DNA of 64,000 bases from Rhizobium leguminosarum (GTDB lineage: Bacteria > Pseudomonadota > Alphaproteobacteria > Rhizobiales > Rhizobiaceae). The stretch covers positions 186,001 through 250,000 of the forward strand of contig NZ_JAGIOR010000001.1 in the NCBI RefSeq assembly GCF_017876795.1, read 5' to 3'. Shown one piece after another: positions 55,295-63,647 of this stretch (positions are counted from its first letter, which is position 1; every line of letters begins with the position of its first letter). A program made the position numbers and the translations under genes. Below the pieces are notes generated by a model. The model did no database searches, had not been told where the DNA came from, and worked only from the letters and a program-made list of their open reading frames with translations.

Positions 55295-56117
55295 CCTCAC
55301 GCATCGCCAGAAGCCTGCGAATGTTGAGCGGGAGCAGACTTGGACGAGTGTATAAATCGGATTGATACCCCGAAAATTGGCCGGGGTAATCGGTGCGTCT
55401 CTCCAGTTCTTAGGAGCGGGAACGTTGTTCACGAGGCAACAGGCACGGGTCGCAGGATGGCGGCAGAGGTAGCCGCTTGGGTGCGGCAGGGGTCCGGTGG
55501 ATTGATTTGGCCTCATTCTCCGCTCCAATATTTTCCCAATTTGAGGCCATATATTCTCCCACGCCAACCTCAGACACCCTGAGTTCCCTCATCTCCACAC
55601 CAGATCTTGCAGACTATGCGTCTACCTATGTCGTTGTAATTAATTGATTTTTTCTGATTTTCTCTTGACGGGTACAGCCTGATGCGGGCATACGTACACC
55701 GCCTGACGGTCTGGGGACATCACCCCGGCGCAGGGGAAGCGGAAGCGGCCCCGTATAGCGGAACGAAAGCACCAAATCGGGAGCGGTCATTGGCCGCAAG
55801 CAGTGGCAAGGCAGGACGGCAGTGGCCCGAATGTTGAACCGAGCGGTGAGGGATTGGCCGGGAAGCAAACCCGCGTCCCCTAACGACACCACAGAACCAC
55901 AGGTCATCATTCCGACACCGAGCGGCACAGCCGCCACCTTCGTGACGAGACAACACCAAGCCCACGGGCGACACATCACATCATCGATACTGCTCAACTA
56001 AATCCTGCTCCCGTGCCTCAGGGTCCCGGTACGGTCAGCCATGCAGCGGGTACTGCATGAACAGGGGTTCCATCCCCTGCCCCGACCCATTCCCAAAGAT
56101 TGAGATCACACGCACAT
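55295..56117. other. Gene-poor stretch of the integrative element
   Basis: About 820 bases without a convincing gene. Open frames exist on both strands (for example 55340-55582 and 55626-55997), but their products are low-complexity and lack ribosome sites, so I leave them out. An A+T-rich part lies near 55630-55670. Short hairpins occur at 56041-56090. The position between the resolvase and a polymerase-like gene would suit an origin of replication, but no iterons are visible. Confidence 0.4.
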
Positions 56118-56798
56118 ATGAAAACTTGCAAGGCTGGCGGATGCTCCGCTCAGGTCAATGGCTACAGTGCACTCTGCGAACAGCATAAGCGGACGAAAGC
56201 TCGCCACGGTCACCCTCTCCAGACCGGCGTCAAGAAATCCGACCTCAAACCCTACATCAAGGAAATCGAAAGCTACTTGAACACCGTCTCTACGACCAAC
56301 GCCTACGAGTCGATGAACGACATCTGGGCTCGCACTGTCGCTGCGGCGAAGGCCCACATCAGGACTTCAGAACGTGGCGTTGCGGCCAACGTCCATGAGC
56401 TTCAGGCATCCAAGGCAATCGTCTCGCTGTCCGAAGAGACCGATAGCATGACAATAGCCAAGCTCCTCATGGGGATGGGCTACTGGCACGAGGATGACCA
56501 GAGGCGCTGGAAGTACGACAATGGGTTCCGTTTCCAGACCGTACGCATGCTGCTTCGCCTGAACCCTCGTGAGGCCGCGTACAACTGGTCCATGAACGGG
56601 ATGACACGCAGCGTTTACCGAGAGGTGCCACCGAGGACCATAGCGGCTCTCTGGTCGATCATCGAGGCCACGAAGCTCGTTGGTTACGGGGTGGAAATTG
56701 CCAAGCGCAGGGCGAAAGCCATGGAGGCAGCTCGCAAGAAGGTCAGGACCGAGCGGGACGCGATCCTTGGACCAGAGCTGACAGGAGGCGCAGCATGA
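56118..56798 (+). CDS. Zinc-finger-like protein coupled to the polymerase-like gene, unknown function
   Basis: A 226-residue protein. The N terminus has Cys at residues 4, 9 and 20 and His at 23 (CKAGGC, CEQH), a likely C-C-C-H zinc site. The rest is helical and basic: KSDLKPYIKEIESYL, DIWARTVAAAKAH, and a C-terminal AKRRAKAMEAARKKVRTERD. Nucleic-acid binding is plausible. The stop overlaps the next start by four bases (ATGA), so both are translated together. No known family recognised. ATG 56118 is chosen over a TTG six codons upstream. Confidence 0.7.
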   Translation: MKTCKAGGCSAQVNGYSALCEQHKRTKARHGHPLQTGVKKSDLKPYIKEIESYLNTVSTTNAYESMNDIWARTVAAAKAHIRTSERGVAANVHELQASKAIVSLSEETDSMTIAKLLMGMGYWHEDDQRRWKYDNGFRFQTVRMLLRLNPREAAYNWSMNGMTRSVYREVPPRTIAALWSIIEATKLVGYGVEIAKRRAKAMEAARKKVRTERDAILGPELTGGAA

Positions 56799-58096
56799 GT
56801 GGAGCTTGCACCAAAGACAGCAGCAAGCCCGTGGACAGGCCATTCAGCCCGTGGCGCTTCGCCAAGACCGAGGCGTCAAAGGCGCTCATCACCGAGGCCA
56901 TCGCGGACGTTGAGCACTACGAGGAGCACGGTAAGCTCCGCAACCGCAGACGAAGGGAACACGACCAAGAAACCTTCGAGCTTACAGTGGAGGCCGTCCT
57001 CTGTGACCTGATGCATCACGCGCTCTACCAGCGTCCAGATGCGATCTACGTTACTCGCTCAAATGCCGTCCTTGGACGCCGGAACCGATACCGTCCACGG
57101 GTATACGGCAAGACCTTTCCCGATGTCCTTGACAGGCTGGCTGCTCCAGAACTGGGCTGGATTGTTCAACAGATTGGCGACAGCGATTGGCGGCAAAATG
57201 CGCGGCGCACGACCATCTGTCCCGGTCCGCAGCTACTCGCACGTCTGGACACCGGGGCGATCACCTTCGCCGACCTTGGGTTAGCTCGCGTGACGGAACC
57301 AATCATCCTGAAGAGCGAGAAGGCGGACTTCTGGGACGAAGCACATGTCATCGACTACGACGATACAGAGGAGACAAGCCTCTTTCGGCGAGAGATGCGG
57401 GACATCAACGATTGGCTGCGGTCTGCTGACATCGAATATGGAACGTACAACGGCGACACCAGCCCCGTTCCCGACACCAGCGACCGAGACCTACGCCGCA
57501 TCTTTACTCGGGGGCGGTTCGAGAACGGCGGTCGTCTCTTTGGTGGCTTCTGGCAGGTGATGAGCAAGGAAAGCCGGTTTGACCGCCTTGTCATCGACGG
57601 CGAGGCAATAGTCGAACTGGACTACGCTCAAATGGGACCAAGGCAGCTTTACGGCATAGCGGGTGCCGTTCCGGCTGCATCCGACCTCTACGCCATTCCC
57701 GGCTTTGAGGAACACCGAAAGGGCATCAAGGTCGTCTTCAGTTCGATGGTCTTCCGCGACACGCCCATGAGGAAGATGCTGCGGGGATCTGTTGGTAAGT
57801 TTCCTGAAGGCACTCGCATATCCGAAATCACCGAGGCCATCATCCGCCACCATCCCGCGATAGCACACCTCTTCTTCACCGGAGTTGGGCATCATGTTCA
57901 ACGTCAAGAGAGCCAGATCATGGTCAGCATCCTACTGAGCTTGAAATCTCATGGGATCGTGGCCCTGCCCGTACACGACGCGATCCTTGTGGCATCTTCC
58001 AATGCGATGGTGGCCAAGCAGGTGATGGGTGATGTCTTCTCACACCATGTCGGCTTACCTGGACTGGTCGATGTGTCTTCCACCCACGTACGGTGA
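56795..58096 (+). CDS. Compact family A DNA polymerase-like protein (uncharacterised)
   Basis: A 433-residue protein. The C-terminal part shows polymerase palm motifs in family A order. Motif A-like is VELDYAQMGPRQ (Asp276; PolA has DYSQIELR). Motif B-like is RKGIKVVFSSMVF (Arg308, Lys312; PolA has RxxxKxxNFG). Motif C is LPVHDAILVA (His394-Asp395; PolA has VHDE). The upstream stretch FTRGRFENGGRLFGGFWQ also occurs, as I recall, in an uncharacterised phage/plasmid family. No 3'-5' exonuclease or 5' nuclease domain is seen, and the N-terminal 230 residues are unassigned. It may copy the element or prime its replication. Activity is inference. Confidence 0.65.
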   Translation: MSGACTKDSSKPVDRPFSPWRFAKTEASKALITEAIADVEHYEEHGKLRNRRRREHDQETFELTVEAVLCDLMHHALYQRPDAIYVTRSNAVLGRRNRYRPRVYGKTFPDVLDRLAAPELGWIVQQIGDSDWRQNARRTTICPGPQLLARLDTGAITFADLGLARVTEPIILKSEKADFWDEAHVIDYDDTEETSLFRREMRDINDWLRSADIEYGTYNGDTSPVPDTSDRDLRRIFTRGRFENGGRLFGGFWQVMSKESRFDRLVIDGEAIVELDYAQMGPRQLYGIAGAVPAASDLYAIPGFEEHRKGIKVVFSSMVFRDTPMRKMLRGSVGKFPEGTRISEITEAIIRHHPAIAHLFFTGVGHHVQRQESQIMVSILLSLKSHGIVALPVHDAILVASSNAMVAKQVMGDVFSHHVGLPGLVDVSSTHVR

Positions 58097-58230
58097 CCTC
58101 GGTCTACCATGGTTGGGGGCCCCCTGATGGGGATGGCCCTCACACCTTCGACACCAATGGCTACCAATGCCTACCTACGTAACCCTTATATCAACCATGG
58201 TACTACTCATTGGAGGTCCCGTAAGAGGAC

Positions 58231-58503
58231 ATGACCGAACGCGACACCCCTAACGCTCACTCCATCATCATCGACCCGAAACGTCAGCGCTACCTCAAGT
58301 GGAAGGTCTCTAGGGAACGGACGACCGTTGAAGGGATAGCCAGTTCAATCGCCTTCCTCAGAACCGGCAAATTCAAAACTATCGAACAGCTTGCGGTCGC
58401 GATGACGCTGACAGTTCCACAGGTGAGATGGAGGCTTAGCAAGGGCCGGGAACGTGGTTTCATTAGCGACGGGTTCTACCAGTCTTTCGCAGAGCCCACG
58501 TGA
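58231..58503 (+). CDS. 90-residue protein with possible HTH, unknown function
   Basis: The product starts at ATG 58231 with AAGAGG upstream. A possible helix-turn-helix covers residues about 48-75 (FKTIEQLAVAMTLTVPQVRWRL), with basic residues before it (RQRYLKWKVSRERT). It is last in the element and 140 bp before the right att site, where excision factors or regulators often lie. No family recognised. Confidence 0.55.
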   Translation: MTERDTPNAHSIIIDPKRQRYLKWKVSRERTTVEGIASSIAFLRTGKFKTIEQLAVAMTLTVPQVRWRLSKGRERGFISDGFYQSFAEPT

Positions 58504-58644
58504 TTTGGACCGAGAAGCATATCAAGACCCCTGTTCGTGCGGGAACGCAAGACTGTTGACGCTGGTACAAAACATCAATACAAACGGAGAGGATGCGCAT
58601 ATCTAAGTGATTGATTTATAGCCGTAAACACGATGTAAATGGCC

Positions 58645-58663
58645 AGTCCTCTTCTGGGCACCA
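58645..58663 (+). other. attR core of the tRNA-Leu element / attL of the next element
   Basis: Identical to 45427-45445, the last 19 bases of tRNA-Leu. Sequence to its right includes a terminator (58705-58731) that was probably the native end of the tRNA gene. Confidence 0.88.
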
Positions 58664-58704
58664 AATTCCCACTTTTCCCGGTCCACTGGACATGAGGAAA
58701 GCAC

Positions 58705-58731
58705 AAAAAGCCCGGTTTTTCCGGGCTTTTT
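58705..58731 (+). terminator. Intrinsic terminator after the att site
   Basis: An 11-bp stem AAAAAGCCCGG / CCGGGCTTTTT around a 5-base loop with a T run. It lies 42 bp after the att copy, fitting the original terminator of tRNA-Leu displaced 13 kb by the insertion. Confidence 0.8.
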
Positions 58732-58848
58732 TGTTGATTTGGCCCCGTCGATGTCCGCCGCCGTCCACTTGCATCCACTGCCTTTGTTGGTACTCTCGTT
58801 GGTATTCATCGCTACCAACGCACTTGCGCCTATTCCGGTACCAACAAA

Positions 58849-60054
58849 ATGGCCCTCACCGACGTACAAGTTAGAAATCTGAAAGGCCAGACGGCCGCAA
58901 AGAAATACAGCGATGCCGGCGGCCTGCATCTGCTCGTCACGCCGAGCGGTTCGAAGCTCTGGCGAATGCAATACCGGTTCCACAACAAACAGCGGACATT
59001 GGCCTTCGGGGCGTATCCGGCCGTGAGCCTTGCTGACGCACGCAAACGCCGCGACGAGGCCAAGAAGCATCTTGCCGCCGGCTTGGACCCTTCCCACCAG
59101 GCGAAGATCGAGAAGATCATCAGCCGCACGTCGAATGGGACCACCTTCACCGTTATCGCGGACGAGTTCCTGGCGAAGGTCAAGCGCGAGGGCAAGGCGG
59201 CGGCGACGGTAGCGAAGAAGGAATGGCTTGTCGGCCTTGCACGTGGCGATCTGGGCAAGAGGCCCATATCTGAGATCACTGCCGCTGAAATCCTCGTACC
59301 GCTGCGCAAGGTCGAAGCAGATGGGAACTACGAGACAGCACGCCGGCTTCGATCAACGATCGGTCAGGTCTTCCGGTACGCGGTCGCCACGGGCCGGGCG
59401 GCAAACGACCCAACAGGCGCGCTAAAGGGTGCGCTCATCGCGCCCACTGTGACGCACAGGGCCGCTGCCACCGAACGAGATACGTTCGCCGGGCTTCTTC
59501 GGGCTATATGGGCCTACGACGGCATGCCCGAGACGCGGGCGGCTCTGAAGCTTATGGCGATCCTCTATCCGCGCCCCGGCGAACTGCGACAAGCGGAATG
59601 GTCGGAATTCGATCTGGGCAAGCGGGAGTGGATCATTCCATCGGAGCGAGCCAAGATGCGCCGGGAGCATCGAAAGCCTCTCCCCGATCAGGCAGTCGCG
59701 ATCCTGAAGGAAGTCCACAAGCTCACTGGCGACGGTCCACGCGTCTTTCCTGCCGTCCACACCCGACAGCGCCCGATGTCCGAAAACACGCTAAACGGGG
59801 CGTTGCGACGCCTGGGCTTCAGTTCGGACGAAATGACCAGCCACGGCTTCCGGGCGACCGCCTCGACCCTGTTGAACGAGAGCGGCAAATGGCCAGCTGA
59901 CGCTATCGAGGCCGAACTTGCCCATGCCGGCGCGGACCTGGTGCGCCGCGCGTATCACCGCGCTCTCTATTGGGATGAGCGTGTCCGCATGGCGAGATGG
60001 TGGGCGGACGAAATCGACGCGCTGCGCGCCGAGAAAGTGGACATCTTCTCGTGA
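58849..60054 (+). CDS. P4-type tyrosine integrase of a second element
   Basis: A 401-residue integrase of the DUF4102/P4 group. The N-terminal arm-binding domain begins ALTDVQVRNLKGQTAAKKYS and has DAGGLHLLVTPSGSKLW. The core-binding domain follows, and the catalytic domain shows Arg in PRPGELRQAEW, HGFRATAST (His and Arg), His in AELAHAG and Tyr in RRAYHRALYW. These integrases target tRNA 3' ends. It starts 185 bp after the att copy and faces right, so it probably belongs to a prophage-like element that continues past the window edge. Confidence 0.94.
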   Translation: MALTDVQVRNLKGQTAAKKYSDAGGLHLLVTPSGSKLWRMQYRFHNKQRTLAFGAYPAVSLADARKRRDEAKKHLAAGLDPSHQAKIEKIISRTSNGTTFTVIADEFLAKVKREGKAAATVAKKEWLVGLARGDLGKRPISEITAAEILVPLRKVEADGNYETARRLRSTIGQVFRYAVATGRAANDPTGALKGALIAPTVTHRAAATERDTFAGLLRAIWAYDGMPETRAALKLMAILYPRPGELRQAEWSEFDLGKREWIIPSERAKMRREHRKPLPDQAVAILKEVHKLTGDGPRVFPAVHTRQRPMSENTLNGALRRLGFSSDEMTSHGFRATASTLLNESGKWPADAIEAELAHAGADLVRRAYHRALYWDERVRMARWWADEIDALRAEKVDIFS

Positions 60055-60136
60055 CCGGGGGTTGACGGTCAGCGGTAATCGATGACTGCATGAGAACGAG
60101 GATATCTTTTAGGCGGTGTAAACGTGGGGTGGGGCT

Positions 60137-60523
60137 TTGAGATTACTATGGATTATTCTGGCAACAACTGTTGGCTTTGGGGTCAGCGGATGCCAGACGA
60201 ACGCGGAATACCAATCACAACTCAACGAAAATCTAGACGCCCGATTGAGCTCCTATCACGGCACGACCATGGCAGAGTTCATCGCGCGGACCGGCCTAAT
60301 TCCAGTGAACGCCTATCCCGTCGCGGGCGGCAAGGTGTTCGTGATCGAAGGCGCCCCGGTCTACGTCACGCTTCCTGCAACGCAGGTCACGCCGGCCATT
60401 ACAAGAGCATCGGCGTGCCAGCTTCTCATTCGAGCCGCTTTGACAGGGACCGGCGGCACGGCGGATGATTGGAAGATCGTCGGAACATCGCGGTCGGGAC
60501 CGTGCAACAATCTGCCAGTGTGA
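60137..60523 (+). CDS. Small lipoprotein, unknown function
   Basis: A 128-residue exported protein. From TTG 60137 the signal RLLWIILATTVGFGVSGC ends in a lipobox with Cys 19. The mature part contains ARLSSYHGTTMAEFIARTG and has two more Cys (SACQLL, GPCNN), likely a disulfide. No domain family recognised. It is upstream of the Abi gene and ends in a terminator-like hairpin. It could be a phage or element surface-exclusion protein, but nothing in the sequence shows this. Confidence 0.65.
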   Translation: MRLLWIILATTVGFGVSGCQTNAEYQSQLNENLDARLSSYHGTTMAEFIARTGLIPVNAYPVAGGKVFVIEGAPVYVTLPATQVTPAITRASACQLLIRAALTGTGGTADDWKIVGTSRSGPCNNLPV

Positions 60524-60549
60524 AGGCGAGGCGCCCGCTCATTGTGGCC

Positions 60550-60620
60550 TTGACAATATACAGAGACTAGCACATATCGAGGGGGACACGGCCGGCCCCT
60601 CTGCAACGCAAGGGTCGGCC
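60550..60620 (+). promoter_or_regulatory. Promoter followed at once by a terminator-like hairpin before the Abi gene
   Basis: TTGACA at 60550-60555 and CATATC at 60573-60578 with 17-bp spacing form a good promoter. At 60590-60620 GGCCGGCCCCT pairs imperfectly with AGGGTCGGCC, followed by TTCTTATTTT, and the Abi ATG is at 60633. The hairpin may end the upstream transcript or attenuate the Abi transcript from its first bases. Confidence 0.5.
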
Positions 60621-60632
60621 TTCTTATTTTCC

Positions 60633-61589
60633 ATGACATATAACAAACCGCACCTGACGGTTCCTCAGCAACGGGCCCTGCTCGAATCACGGGGCCTGTT
60701 GATCGCAGACACGGCCAAAGCCGAAGAGTATCTTCGACGGATCGGCTACTATCGCCTGAGTGCGTATTGGTACCCTTTTCGAAAGCTCGAGAAGCAGGCG
60801 GACGGTTCCCACAAGCTCGGCGATCACTTTAAAGACGGAACCGATTTTTCGCACGTCACCGACCTTTACGCCTTCGATAAGACACTGCGGCTCTTGGCGT
60901 TAGATGCGCTCGAACGGATCGAAGTATCGATACGCACAGAGGTGGCGCTATGCCTGGGTAGCCACGATCCCACCGGTCACCGCGACCCGAAAAAATTAGA
61001 TAGAAGGTTCACCACGCCAGGAGCCGGGTTCCAAAATTCAAAACACGGGGGCTGGCTGAAGCAACTGGACGATCGGGCAGCATCGTCCAAGGAGGAATTC
61101 GCTAACCATTTTCGATCGAAGTATCCAAACTCACATATGCCCATCTGGATCGCGGTCGAGCTTCTCGATTTTGGCCCACTCTCGCACCTCCTTGCGGGAA
61201 TGAGGTACGCCGACCTGCAGACCATTTCGAAGAGCTACGGCGGCCTCCAGCCCCACCTCATAAAATCATGGATCCGGGCGCTCTGCGGTGTCCGAAACGT
61301 CTGCGCGCACCATTCGCGTCTTTGGAACAAGCCTTTAGTCGATCAACCGGCATTGCCGCGCCAGGGAGAAGTGCCCGAGCTGGACCACTTGGCGCATACG
61401 CCAGGTGCGAACCGCAGGATCTATGCGGCATTCTCGGTCATGCAAACCTTTCTCAAATTGGTGAACCCGCGGACCAAATGGGCCGAACGCTTGAAGGCGC
61501 ACATGGCTACGTTCCCGGTCGCGCCCAACGTAACCATTTCGGACGCCGGCTTTCCGGCGAATTGGGAACAACTGCCGCTTTGGAAATAG
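60633..61589 (+). CDS. Abi_2 family abortive infection protein (AbiD/AbiF-like, HEPN)
   Basis: A 318-residue protein of the Abi_2 type. The N terminus is KPHLTVPQQRALLESRGL and the motif YLRRIGYYRLSAYWYPFR is the family mark, followed by FSHVTDLYAFDKTLRLLALDALERIEVSIR. Near residue 225 RNVCAHHSRLWN contains an RNxxxxH-like HEPN site, expected to be an RNase active site. Such proteins kill or stop infected cells to block phages. No ribosome site is seen before ATG 60633, and the hairpin upstream suggests tight control. Confidence 0.9.
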   Translation: MTYNKPHLTVPQQRALLESRGLLIADTAKAEEYLRRIGYYRLSAYWYPFRKLEKQADGSHKLGDHFKDGTDFSHVTDLYAFDKTLRLLALDALERIEVSIRTEVALCLGSHDPTGHRDPKKLDRRFTTPGAGFQNSKHGGWLKQLDDRAASSKEEFANHFRSKYPNSHMPIWIAVELLDFGPLSHLLAGMRYADLQTISKSYGGLQPHLIKSWIRALCGVRNVCAHHSRLWNKPLVDQPALPRQGEVPELDHLAHTPGANRRIYAAFSVMQTFLKLVNPRTKWAERLKAHMATFPVAPNVTISDAGFPANWEQLPLWK

Positions 61590-61607
61590 CTTCGCGGCGG
61601 CCTGTCC

Positions 61608-63647
61608 TTAGTCGGTTGTGGCGCCAGTTTGCCGCGCGGTGCGTGCCAAGCCTTCGGCAAAGCCGCCCGGTATGCTGCGTTGTGACGCTTCGCGAATGCG
61701 CTCGACGGAGCGTGGGTCGATGAACATTTCGGCCAGTGCTCCTAGGCTACGGCCATACGCTGCGCGCTTCGCGGCGTCGGACACGTTCCCGACAAACTTT
61801 GATCCGAGCGATAGAACGCTATCGAGAGCGCGACGAACCGGGGCATTCGCGCTCAACTCCCCGCGGATCGTGGCGTTGAAGTCCGTCGCGCTACCGATCG
61901 CCTTGCGCCGGCCGGTCGCCTGGAGCACGTCTAGCAGTTCAGGCATGTCGTTCAGCGCTGCCGGGGCGTTGATATTGCGCATGATCGCTTGCAGGACCGC
62001 GTCTTGTGCGTCGGAGCCGGCAATGGCGTTGCGGAACTTAATGCCTGCGGCCTCGTGAGACCCGCTCTGCGTATCCTTGGCCGCCACTGCGTAGCGATCG
62101 GCCAATTCCTGACGCACGAGCTGCTGTGTCGTCTCGGCGTCCTGCGCCATGAGACGTTGAACGGCATCGGCCGTTTCGCCTTCGGAGCCGACAAGCGGAT
62201 TGCGCGGCACGAGTGCTTCGCCGGCTTGCTGTGTCGTGCCGGCCGCCGCGATGCGACCAACCGGGCCTTCCTGCAACGGCTGAAGCTGCTCGCGGCGCAT
62301 GCGCGCCTGTTCCGTCAGTGCCTGGTCGTATTCCGCCGAGCCGCCCCGCGACGGATCGCGCGCAACACCTCGGGCGTTCGAAGCGGCCTCCGTACTCCTT
62401 CCGGCGAGCTCCGGCCCGTAGAGCGGGTTTGCTCGGTTCGCCAGCGCCTCGCCGCGGGCGAACAAGTCCTTCGAAACCGCGTCGAGCACGGCGACGGAGT
62501 TGTCCGGCAGGGCGGCGTAGTCCGGCGCAAGCTCCGGATTTCCGCGCAGCCGGGCGAGCGCCGCTTGAAAACGCGGATCCGCGGAGAGCGCCTGGAACTC
62601 TGCGGCCGGAATGGTCTGCGTTTCGGCCGCCTGGTAGAGCGGGCGCGTCTGTGCGTTGATGCCCTGGCGTGCGTCGTCGAGCACGGCCGTTGCCGCTTCC
62701 GACGCGCGCGGACCGAGCACGGATGGCGTCGGGCTCTGCGGTGCGATCTTGTCGAGAAGGCCATTGACCGCCGTGTCGACCTGACCCTGCCGAGCGGCGA
62801 AGAACGGCGCCGTCAACACACGGCCGTCCGGCGCACCTTCCACGACACGCAAGAGGTCGGGAAGGGCCGTCGCACCGCCTTGCGCTTGCGCGATCGCTTC
62901 CGGTCCCGTCAGGCGGACGCCCGTCGAATTGTTCTGTAGGCCAAGCGCACGCTGCCAGTCGATCGCATCGGCGGGGCCGAGCGCACGGCGCAGTGCGGCT
63001 TCCGGCGTGTTGGCGGCCTTGGTTACGGTCGCCAGCGTGTTGCCGAAGAGTGCGCCGAGAATGCGTGCCGCCGGTTCGTACTTCGTGCCTTCAGTCGCCT
63101 GCCCGGCTGCTTCGGACGTGACGCCAGGCAGCGCGGCCTTCGAACCAAACTCACCCGCATAACGGCCTACCTTGGAAAGGAGGGGCCCTGCGGAGCGTGC
63201 TGCCTTCGAAGGAATGCCGCCGGGCGCCGCAAACTCGCCGATTGTCTCGGCGTATTTGCCGGTCGTCGTCTCCGGCCTGTGCAAGTTGTCGTCCATGACG
63301 CCACGAACGGCGTCCTGTCCGGAATTAAGCAAATTCTGGACTGGTTCGTTCGAAAGCTCTTCGGCTGTCGGCCCGGCCACCGGATCGTAACCGAACGCTC
63401 CGCGGACAGCGTTAACCGCGCCCATCTCGTAAGGCGTGGCGTAGGTGTCGAGCAGGCGTTTCATCGTGACGGGCAACATGCCGAGCTCGACGGCGCCGCG
63501 CACGAGACCGCTGCCAAGGCTCTGCGCCACGTCGCCTATCGTGCTTGGCTGCTCCGGCGCGGCCGGTTGCGGAACAAGATCATCGAATGCCAGTGGCCCG
63601 GTGGCCGGCTGCTTCGGAACCAGATCGTCAAATGAAATTCCGGCCAT
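61608..63647 (-). CDS. Phage internal virion / ejection-type protein
   Basis: A 679-residue protein, Ala- and Gln-rich, mostly helical. The N terminus repeats a short motif, SFDDLVPKQ and then AFDDLVPQ, seen at the start of some podophage internal virion proteins. The middle is long helical segments (LTEQARMRREQLQPLQEG, AQDAETTQQLVRQELADRY). No catalytic motif is recognised. It follows a partial gene with a one-base overlap (TGATG). It probably belongs to the virion morphogenesis region of the second element, a prophage. Confidence 0.6.
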   Translation of the reverse strand: MAGISFDDLVPKQPATGPLAFDDLVPQPAAPEQPSTIGDVAQSLGSGLVRGAVELGMLPVTMKRLLDTYATPYEMGAVNAVRGAFGYDPVAGPTAEELSNEPVQNLLNSGQDAVRGVMDDNLHRPETTTGKYAETIGEFAAPGGIPSKAARSAGPLLSKVGRYAGEFGSKAALPGVTSEAAGQATEGTKYEPAARILGALFGNTLATVTKAANTPEAALRRALGPADAIDWQRALGLQNNSTGVRLTGPEAIAQAQGGATALPDLLRVVEGAPDGRVLTAPFFAARQGQVDTAVNGLLDKIAPQSPTPSVLGPRASEAATAVLDDARQGINAQTRPLYQAAETQTIPAAEFQALSADPRFQAALARLRGNPELAPDYAALPDNSVAVLDAVSKDLFARGEALANRANPLYGPELAGRSTEAASNARGVARDPSRGGSAEYDQALTEQARMRREQLQPLQEGPVGRIAAAGTTQQAGEALVPRNPLVGSEGETADAVQRLMAQDAETTQQLVRQELADRYAVAAKDTQSGSHEAAGIKFRNAIAGSDAQDAVLQAIMRNINAPAALNDMPELLDVLQATGRRKAIGSATDFNATIRGELSANAPVRRALDSVLSLGSKFVGNVSDAAKRAAYGRSLGALAEMFIDPRSVERIREASQRSIPGGFAEGLARTARQTGATTD

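Larger units (their letters stand above)
45446..58663. mobile_element. 13.2-kb integrative element in tRNA-Leu(CAG)
   Basis: Bounded by 19-bp direct repeats of the tRNA-Leu 3' end. In order it carries a tyrosine integrase, hsdM, hsdS, hsdR, an HTH protein, a serine resolvase, a gene-poor 0.8-kb stretch, a zinc-finger-like protein, a polymerase-like protein and a 90-residue protein. No structural phage genes, relaxase or conjugation genes are seen, so it may be a satellite or mobilisable element that needs a helper. A second integrase lies directly after its right end. Confidence 0.85.

Noticed and set aside
55626..55997. 123-residue minus-strand open frame in the gene-poor stretch
   Set aside because: Unusual composition, no ribosome site, and no domain resemblance.
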